This document shows positions 56,449 through 64,000 of a stretch of DNA of 64,000 nt, piece by piece (position 1 is the stretch's first letter; the number at the start of each line of letters is the position of its first letter). The notes beneath the pieces were generated by a model. It was not told where the DNA came from and searched no databases. It saw nothing but the letters and a program-made list of their open reading frames with translations. The DNA is from Kitagawia praeruptora (lineage: Eukaryota; Streptophyta; Magnoliopsida; Apiales; Apiaceae), in assembly GCA_037693485.1 (NCBI GenBank), contig CM075352.1, positions 27,684,001 through 27,748,000 of the forward strand, read 5' to 3'. Made by a program: the position numbers and the translations under genes.

Positions 56449-57285
56449 TATCAGTGGTTCAAGAAAAGATTTGCCTACTTAAAGGATTCATATTTATTCT
56501 TCTTTTAATTGATTAAATTATGTGATTAATTTAATTAATAAATTAATTATTTAAGAATTAATTTATTCTTTAAAATAATTACTTAATTAATTAAATCAAA
56601 ATTTTATGTAAAAGAAAATTAATTAAATGATTATCAGAAAATCATTTAATTGATTTAAGCTGAGAATTGTGCTGATACTACCTTTTCAGAAAGGTAGTAC
56701 CGAAGGTAGTACCGAAGGTAGTACCGCCAGATTTCAAAGGTAGTAGCCTTCTCAGCAAAGGTAGTACTAGTGTTATTCAGAAGGTAGTACAAGTTCAATC
56801 AGAAAGGTAGTACTAGTACAACTGAAAAGTAGTACCGAGTGGATGACAGCAAAGGTAGTACCAAAGGTAGTACCGCCACTTGAAAAGGTAGTAGCTCTCC
56901 TAAAAAGGTAGTAGCCACTCTCTGGAAAGGTAGTTCGAGGCATATTGTCAAGTAAAAGAGTCAGAGACTTTGTATAAAGATCAAGGCTGCTACACAGACT
57001 AACACACGAAAATATCAGATCAAAAAAAGAAAAAGAACACAGCAACTCTCTCTCATCTTAAAGATAACATTCAAGAGCAATAAATTCATAGAAAATCAAA
57101 AGCTTTGTATTTGTAATATTTGATCCGTTCAAGCTTGATTACTTGTGACTCTTGTACTATTAGCGAGTTTTTACTCCTAATCTATATCTCGATTTTTAGT
57201 AACAAATTAAGAAAAATTCATGTCAAATTTTCTAATTTGTTTTTATTAACTTGATATTACTCTGTACTGATTTTGTACCAACCCT
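56449..57285 (+). other. Host sequence between elements A and B, possibly an old LTR
   Basis: An AT-rich block (56500-56660) is followed by a cluster of AAAGGTAGTA motifs (56690-56940), a TATAAAG (56970-56976), then a leader-like AACTCTCTCTCATC region and T-rich sequence. The order enhancer repeats, TATA, leader is what one expects from U3-R-U5 of a plus-strand LTR. The matching left portion would be at 31031-31882. No second copy, primer site or duplication is present, so this stays inference. Confidence 0.4.
56690..56940 (+). repeat. Cluster of AAAGGTAGTA motifs
   Basis: About 13 copies of (A)AAGGTAGTAC/G in 250 bp at irregular spacing (10-35 bp), several followed by CGCC or CTAGT. Not a regular tandem array. 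Confidence 0.8.
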
Positions 57286-58019
57286 TGTTAGGAATAATTC
57301 ATAAGTTATGATGTTAAGAATAGAATTTACGCATTATACTTCTTGTAATCCTGATCTTATAAAGGATTTAGCACTATATATAGGATTTATGTGTAAGACA
57401 GTTATCTGTACAGTTTAGTCAGGAATGAACAGTGTATCGGAGACTACATGTCAGGAGCAAAGAGCAAATCCTGATGACAGTCTAATACTGATGCAAGATG
57501 AAATCCTGATATCAGTCGTGTTACTGATGATGTCATTATGGATGCTACAGAAACTGGCAAGTGCTATAAAACAGGATCGTTATTTGAAGAACAAGCAAGA
57601 AGATATTATGAAGGAAAGAGTTTTCTATTGAAGGAAACTATCGACTAGAAGGCAGAACATTGTCATGTATAGATTATATCTTTCTGTTATTAGTTGATAG
57701 GTAGCATTATAAATACTCTCTCTATATTATTGTAAAAAGGGTCTGTCGTGTCGTACTCAAACAAGTGTGTTGTGAGTTCGTGTGCGTAGCTCTGTATAAG
57801 GTTTGTATTCGAGAGTTCGAAACAAACAGAGAGAGAGATTTATATTGTCAGCAGCTGCTAAAGGTATTGTACACCTTTGGTAGAGTTTGTATTTGATCTT
57901 ATTAATACAAACAGAGTTTGATTCATTCGTTTATTCTTGTTCATATAATCAAGCAAAAATCAGACACGATTATATAACTTGTATTCAACCCCCCCTTCTA
58001 CAAGTTATTCGAGTTAACA
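57286..58019 (+). repeat. 5' LTR of element B
   Basis: TG...CA ends and a TATA box, TATAAATAC, at about 57710-57718, about 310 bp before the LTR end. It contains several ATCCTGAT motifs (57352, 57467, 57501). The small frame at 57425-57631 is not a gene. Confidence 0.85.
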
Positions 58020-58021
58020 AT

Positions 58022-58033
58022 TGGTATCAGAGC
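58022..58033 (+). other. Primer-binding site of element B
   Basis: TGGTATCAGAGC, two bases after the 5' LTR: a full 12-base match to the 3' end of plant initiator tRNA-Met. Confidence 0.92.
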
Positions 58034-58068
58034 AGGTTGATTTTGAATAATCATAAAGATCTGCAATC

Positions 58069-60360
58069 ATGTCTGGTTACAAGGATGGGAATACTAAGAT
58101 TCCTATGCTCAAGAGAAACGAATATACTCTATGGGAAGTAAAGATGTTGCATCATCTGGAAGCAACAGATCCTGATTATCTTGACAGAATCAGAGATGGA
58201 CCTTTTGTTCCAACAAAGGTCGTTGGACAAGCAACTGTTGATGGTGTGGTTGTTCCAGAACATACAGCAGAGAAGCCAAAATCTGAATGGTCAGATAAGG
58301 ACAAGGAGAATGTTCTTAAAGATGCTAAAGTGAGAAACATATTATTCAACAGTCTTGATTCTGTTCTCACTAACTATGTTCTCTCTTGTAAAACTGCTAA
58401 GGATATATGGGACAATCTTAAGGTTCACTGTGAAGGAACTTAGCCTGTCAGGAAGAATATGAGGACATTACTTATACAACAGTATGAGTACTTTGAATCC
58501 AAGTCTGGTGAGTCACTTACTGATACCTTTGATAGGTTCACAAAACTCATCAATGAGATGGCCATGCATGGTAAATATTATGACTTGGAGGATATGAATA
58601 CAAAGTTCATGAAAGCTTTGCCTGCTTTCTACAATGAGAAGATATCTGCGATTGAAGAAGCTAATGATCTGGATGAGATTTCATTAGAGGCAGTATATGG
58701 AAAATTGAGAGCTTATGAACTTGACAAGCAGCAGAAGAAGAGCAGGAGTGAAGGAAAGAAGAAGACTATTGCACTTACTGCTCAATCTGAAGTAAAGAAG
58801 CTTCCTGAAGAACAGCATGAAGAGATTACTGTAAAGAATTCAAGGAAGAAGAAAAGCAAAGAAAGTTCTGAGTCAGAGACTACTGATATGGACTCTGACA
58901 ACAATGATTCTGAATCTGAGATGCAGGAACTCTTTGCTATGTTTGCTAAAGCTTTCAAGAAAGGTAGATTTAACAGGAGAAGATTTAGCAAAGGACCTTT
59001 TCAAAAGAAGGAGGAGAAGAAGAGTGACAAAGGCAAAAGTACAATTGTCAAGCTTGATAAGGCCAAGATCAAGTGCTTTAACTGCAGCGAGCTTGGACAC
59101 TTTGCTAGTGAGTGTAAGAAGCCTAGGAATTCAGGAAAGGGTAATGCACTTATGGTCATACAGAAGGATTGGGCTGATTCCAGTGATTCTGAAGATGAAT
59201 TGGATTATGACAACATTGCATTGATGGCAAATGGTTTAGACAAACCTGGATCTCCAAAGAAAACTTCTCCATCCTCTGTTAAGGTATCACTTCACTCTCT
59301 TGATTCATTTGATAGCTTAAATTCTGATGAAATTAGATCTATCCATGCTGAGTTTAAGAATCTTATGACTAATTTTAGAATTCTTACTTGTGAAAGAGAT
59401 GAACTTAAGGTTAAGAATGATAAATTAGTTGATAGAAATAATTTTCTTGAATCTGAGTTAATTCAAATGGAAGAATACAAGTTAAGTTCTGATAAAGCTA
59501 AGCATGATTATAGTGTTATTCTTGAGGCTTATGACTATGTCAGAAAAGAACTAGAGGAAGAGAGAGATGTGATTAAGACCATTAACAATTCCAGTAAAAA
59601 GACTATAGAAATCTTTGAAAGTGGAATTCGTGGTAAGGTTAATGGTTTAGGTTTTGATAAGGCTAGACAAGAAGAAAAAGTAGCTATTGTCAATGATGAT
59701 AGTAAAATAGAAGCTAACACATCTAAATCTGAAGGTAAGAAAATTGTTTCTGAACCTAATCATGTTAAATTTGTTGATTCAAAAGGTACCCCAGTTGTAC
59801 ACAAAAGGATTAACAATAGTAATTCAGATGAGAAAGTGTTAGAGAAACATAAGAATGTAAACATAGGGTTTCTGTCTAAGTCTCAGTTGAAACAGAGATT
59901 AGATGGTCTTTCAGAGTCTAGCAAGATCAAAAGAAATAGGAATGGAAAAGAAGGTATTAACAAAGAGAATAATTACAAGAATGTACCTGATGCACCTAGG
60001 AAAAAATGCTATAAGTGTGGAAATCATAATCATTTGGCCCTAGACTGCAATCAAAAACCTTCTTGGAAAACTGAGTCTAGATTCCCCAAGACTCAGAAAA
60101 TTCAATACCAACCACAAAAAGCTTGTTATCATTGTGGTAGTTTACTTCATTCCATTTACATGTGTAAAGAATATCATGAACTGTATTATGACTATTATTC
60201 CTTGAAATCTGAAACTCCTAGTCACAAACAGTTTGTGAAATCAGAGTCTAAGGTTGACTCTGCAACATGTAAAGTAAAAACAAAATTCTCAAAGCCTGTT
60301 GTTCCTAAATCTAGTAAGAAAGGATCCAATCAAAGTTGGGTCCTAAAAAATTCTAACTAG
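58069..60360 (+). pseudogene. gag of element B, one in-frame stop
   Basis: One reading frame from ATG 58069 to TAG 60358-60360 (about 763 codons), interrupted only by TAG at 58441-58443. The N-terminal UBN2-type region (YTLWEVKMLHHLEATDPDYL) and FDRFTKLINEMAMHGKYYDL are followed by an acidic Ser-rich stretch. Knuckle 1 is CFNCSELGHFASEC (residue 206 counted from 58459). A long coiled coil follows (about 290-385), then knuckles 2 and 3 (CYKCGNHNHLALDC at 517, CYHCGSLLHSIYMC at 556) near the C-terminus. Large Gags with coiled coils are typical of Sireviruses. A knuckle on each side of the coiled coil is unusual compared with the single knuckle of most Copia Gags. Confidence 0.9.
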
Positions 60361-60377
60361 TTACTTTTTGTTTGCAG

Positions 60378-63300
60378 GGCACAGGAAAGAAGCATTCAAT
60401 TATCTTGGATAGTGGATGCTCTGGACATATGACTGGAAAGAAGTCCCTGCTTACAAAGTTTGAGAGGAAAGCTGGCCCAGTAATATCTTTTGGAGATGGC
60501 AACAAAGGAGAAACTCTGGGATATGGCTCAATTGTTTTGGGGAATGTCATCATAGAAAATGTAGCACTGGTTGAATGCTTGAAACATACTCTTTTAAGCA
60601 TAAGTCAACTGGGTGATAAAGGTTACAAATCAATCTTTGACAAAGAAGGATGCAAAATCTTGAATATGCAGAATGGAGACATTGTTCTAACTGGTCAAAG
60701 ACATGGTAACATATATGAAGCCAGCTTAAGCGATACATCTAAAGGAATTGTTAGATGTCTCTACAGCAAAGCAACAAGTGATGAAAGCTGGAATTGGCAC
60801 AAGAAGCTCTCACATCTTAATTTCAAGAAGCTTAATCAACTTGTTAAGCACAATTTGGTGAGAGGCCTACCTCAGGCAAATTATGTGCAAGATGGACTTT
60901 GTGATGCATGTCAGCTTGGAAAGCAAAGAAGAACCACTTTCAAGAGCAAGACTGAAAATTCGATTACTGAACCATTTCACATGCTACATCTTGATTTGTT
61001 TGGTCTAGTAAACATTATGTCTATCAGCAAGAAAAGATATGCTCTAGTAATAGTGGATGATTTCACAAGGTTTACATGGGTGTTCTTTCTACACAAGAAG
61101 GATGAAGCTCCTCAGCAAATCATTGAACTTATCAAGAATATTCATAATAACTCTGAGTACAAAGTCAAAGTACTTAGAAGTGACAATGGTACAGAATTCA
61201 AGAATTCTACAATGGAGGGGTTTTGTGCAGACAAAGGAATCACTCAACAGTTTTCTGCACCTGGTACACCTCAGCAGAATGGTGTAGTGGAAAGAAAGAA
61301 CAGGACTCTCATAGAGGCAGCAAGAACCATGCTTGCAGATGCAAAACTTCCAACCTACTTTTGGGCAGAAGCTATTAACACTGCATGTTTCACTCAAAAT
61401 TGTACCTTGGTAAATAGTCATGGAAAAACTTCCTATGAGATGATCAAATGAAAGAAACCAAGTGTGAAATACTTTCACATCTTTGGATGCAAATGCTATG
61501 TCCTAAAAGTTCATCCAGAACAACTTTGAAAATTTGAAGCCAAATCGGATGAAGCAATTTTTCTAGGATATTCAGCATCTAAGGCCTTAAAAGTTTATAA
61601 TCTCAGAACTCACATTGTTATGGAATCAATTCATGTTGCATTTGATGATAAGAAATTTGGAATTCTGCAAACTGATGAAAGCCATGACAAATTGGAATTT
61701 GAAAATCTGAAGAATTCTGAGATACTCTCCAGTGATGATGAAGGTTCTCCAGAAGGAATTTCTATTGCTTCTCAAAGGAATGCTATTGTTGAGGGGGAGC
61801 AAATAAATCAAAGAGAACACAATGATCATCAGGAGCAGACTAGCCTTTCATAGTCTACTCCATCAGGAATTGACGTTTCAGAGTCTACTCCATCAGGAAC
61901 TGATCTTTCAGAGTCAATTGAGGAAAGATCAGTAACTAGCAGCAATATGGAATCTATTGATTCTATTGATCAAAGGAGAGTTTTTGAAGGTAGAGAGAAT
62001 TCTTCTTCAAGAGATACCACTAACTTAGAGGGAGAGACTAGCAGAGTTAATCTACCACCTGTTAGAAAATGGACAAAGGATCATACTGAAGATTTGATAA
62101 TTGGTGATCCAAATAGTGGTGTTCGAACTAGAAGATCAATTCAAAATGAATGCTTGTATAGTTGTTTTCTCTCAAAGAATGAACCTAAGAAGGTTGAAGA
62201 AGCCTTACAGGATCCTGATTGGGTAATTGCAATGCAGGAGGAGTTAAATGAGTTTGAGAGAAACAAAGTATGGAAACTGGTACCAAGACCTAAAGATAGA
62301 TCAATTGTTGGTGCAAGATGGGTTTTCAGAAACAAGCTAGATGAATCTGGTATGATTGTAAGAAACAAAGCTAGACTGGTGGTCAAGGGTTATTCTCAGG
62401 AAGAAGGCATTGATTATGATGAGACCTTTGCACATGTAGCAAGATTAGAAGCAATCAGAATGTTTCTTGCATTTGCAGCTCATTCAAATTTCAAGGTATA
62501 CCAGATGGATGTAAAGAGTGCTTTTCTAAATGGCAAACTTGATGAGGAAGTGTATGTGGAACAGCCACCTGGATTTGTTGATCCAAAGTTTCCAAATCAC
62601 GTCTACAAACTTGACAAGGCACTCTATGGACTAAAGCAGGCACCAAGAGCATGGTATGAGACTTTGTCTAAATTTCTTCTTGAAAATGGCTTCAAAAGAG
62701 GTACAATTGACAAAACTCTTTTCTTTAGAAAGATAAAAGGTGAATTGCTTTTAGTTCAAGTTTATGTTGATGATATTATTTTTGGTTCTACTAATGAAAA
62801 GTTGTGTGCTAAGTTTAGCAAGCTTATGCAGTCTAAGTATCAGATGAGCATGATGGGTGAATTAAATTATTTCTTAGGCTTGCAGGTCAAACAGACTGAG
62901 ACTGGTATTTTCATTAATCAGTCAAAGTATATCAAAGATCTTTTAAGAAGGTTTGACTTTCAAGACTGTGCAGTTGCAAAAACACCCATGGCAACAGCCA
63001 CTAAACTAGACTCTGATCCTAAAGGGAAGAGTGTGGATAATACTAGTTATAGAGGCATGATAGGCTCATTGTTATATCTAACTGCAAGTAGGCCAGATAT
63101 AATATTTTCTACCTGTTTATGTGCTAGATTCCAAAGTGATCCTAAGGAATCTCATTTAATTGCCGTGAAGAGAATTTTTAGATATCTCAAAGGAACTCCA
63201 AATCTTGGTTTGTGGTATCTTAGAGAATCTGATTTCTTTCTAATTGGCTATTCAGACTCTGATTATGCAGGGTGTAAGATAGACAGGAAAAGCACTACAG

Positions 63301-63704
63301 GTACATGTCAATTCTTGGGAAATAGATTGATTTCTTGGGCAAGCAAGAAGCAACAATCTGTTTCAACCTCAACTGCAGAAGCTGAGTACATAGCAGCAGG
63401 TAGTTATTGTGCACAGCTCCTTTGGATAAGAAATCAGTTGATGGATTATGGTATGACACTTAGTAATATTCCTATGTTTTGTGATAATATTAGTGCTATT
63501 AAAATTGCAGAAAATCCAGTTCAACATTCAAGGACTAAGCACATTGATGTCATGTATCATTTTATTATAGAACATATTGAGAATGGTACTGTGGAACTTC
63601 ATTTTGTTCCTACTGACAAACAGCTTGCAGATATTCTAACTAAACCACTTGATGAGACTACATTCAGTAGATTAGTAAGTGAGTTAGGAATGTTAAATTT
63701 TTAG
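60378..63704 (+). pseudogene. pol of element B, three in-frame stops
   Basis: One reading frame, offset by -1 (+2) from gag. Counting from 60372: protease DSGCSGHM (D13), integrase zinc site H143, H148, C177, C180 and triad D208 (HLDLFG), D271 (RSDNGTEF), E307 (VVERKNR). Stops are TGA at 61449-61451, TGA near 61527 and TAG at 61851-61853, all between integrase core and RT. From 61947 on, RT and RNase H are open for 585 codons, with YVDD at 62763-62774 and STAEAEYIAAGSYCAQLLW, ending at LADILTKPL and a stop at 63704. No initiating ATG lies near the start, so pol must be reached from gag by frameshift, readthrough or splicing. Confidence 0.92.
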
Positions 63705-64000
63705 ATCTTTAACATCTGCAATAGTAGCAAGGTATGTTGTTTTTAGCTTATAGACTTGATTCTTGTCAGGATCTATATTTGATTGTTAAGTGCTTTAGCT
63801 ATAACACTTTGCCTTGATAAATTTCAGTATGATAGACTTGTTAATAATCATCAGGATTAGTTTTGTATCAGGATGCTGACGTCATCAGTATTGTGTCAGT
63901 ATCAGGATTATGAAAATTGTTTCAGATCCTAACGTTTACTTTGTGTAGTAATCTAATTCTATGATGTGTTAAGTCTATGCCTGCATGTTTTGATATTTGC
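63705..64000 (+). other. Start of the 3' non-coding region of element B
   Basis: No frame. ATCAGGAT-type motifs recur (63766 TCAGGATCTA, 63851, 63867, 63912). No purine tract or LTR start is reached before the window ends. Confidence 0.7.

Larger units (their letters stand above)
57286..64000 (+). mobile_element. Sirevirus-like Copia element B (right end outside window)
   Basis: The 5' LTR is 57286-58019 (TGTTAGG...GTTAACA, 734 bp), followed by the primer-binding site and, in order, gag, protease, integrase, reverse transcriptase and RNase H. The window ends 296 bp after pol, before the 3' LTR. Target-site bases on the left are ACCCT (57281-57285). Proteins match element A throughout (UBN2-type gag with three knuckles, YVDDIIFGST), but the LTRs are unrelated in sequence, so it is a different family of the same lineage. 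gag has one in-frame stop and pol three, so it is not autonomous as read here. Confidence 0.9.

Noticed and set aside
56690..56940. Short repeats resembling a CRISPR array
   Set aside because: Spacing is irregular, the repeat is about 10 bp, there are no cas genes, and the DNA is from a plant nucleus.
60372..60374. TTG as a start codon for pol of element B
   Set aside because: It is the first near-start codon in the frame, but it lies inside the candidate splice acceptor; no ATG is nearby and Copia pol is not normally started independently.

Overview
This window looks like nuclear DNA from a flowering plant, probably a eudicot. The evidence is a plant-only Q-type zinc-finger gene, plant lineages of Copia and Gypsy retrotransposons, an L1-type LINE, TRIM, Helitron, Stowaway, hAT and Mutator-type miniature elements, and AT-rich spacers. 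I cannot name the species. Only one ordinary host gene is recognisable: an intronless C2H2 zinc-finger regulator of the GIS3/ZFP5/ZFP6 type on the minus strand (17686-18366). Nearly everything else is mobile DNA or unassigned AT-rich sequence.

Layout, left part. At 1-352 is a Copia reverse-transcriptase fragment, cut by a minus-strand Athila-like element that keeps a gag-like ORF but has no pol (353-5646). Next come a probable LTR (6895-7386) and, from 6.3 to 27 kb, a gene-poor stretch with many small elements. Several are delimited by target-site duplications: Mutator-type MITEs at 6376-6524 and 12708-13275, a hAT-type element at 10437-11037, a three-LTR tandem TRIM at 9413-10272, and Stowaway elements, one nested pair at 13444-14019. 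The zinc-finger gene sits inside this stretch. At 23559-26272 a Stowaway contains a Helitron, which contains another Stowaway.

Layout, right part. A 5'-truncated LINE (28909-31030) precedes a deep nest. An old AT-rich sequence, possibly an LTR, carries a hAT-type MITE (31336-31781) and a minus-strand Sirevirus-like Copia element A (31883-56443; 537-bp LTRs, TSD ATTAA). Element A is split inside gag by a Gypsy-derived element with two 4,997-bp LTRs and a decayed 5.5-kb interior (38801-54307; TSD CTGTG). A second Sirevirus-like Copia element B (57286 to beyond the window end) lies on the plus strand.

How the parts relate. LTR differences counted by eye are about 4 in 537 for element A and about 15 in 4,997 for the Gypsy-derived element. 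This agrees with the nesting order and means both insertions are recent. All gag and pol genes seen carry stops or frame breaks. The most interesting observations are: a candidate intron at the same place in both Sirevirus-like elements that would put an N-terminal piece of gag in frame with pol; the giant-LTR element, whose near-identical LTRs flank a dead interior and carry an array of about 14 stem-loops; element-specific short motifs scattered through LTR, coding and non-coding sequence; and a set of four TTC-loop hairpins inside a Mutator-type MITE. I found no CRISPR array, rRNA gene or convincing tRNA gene.
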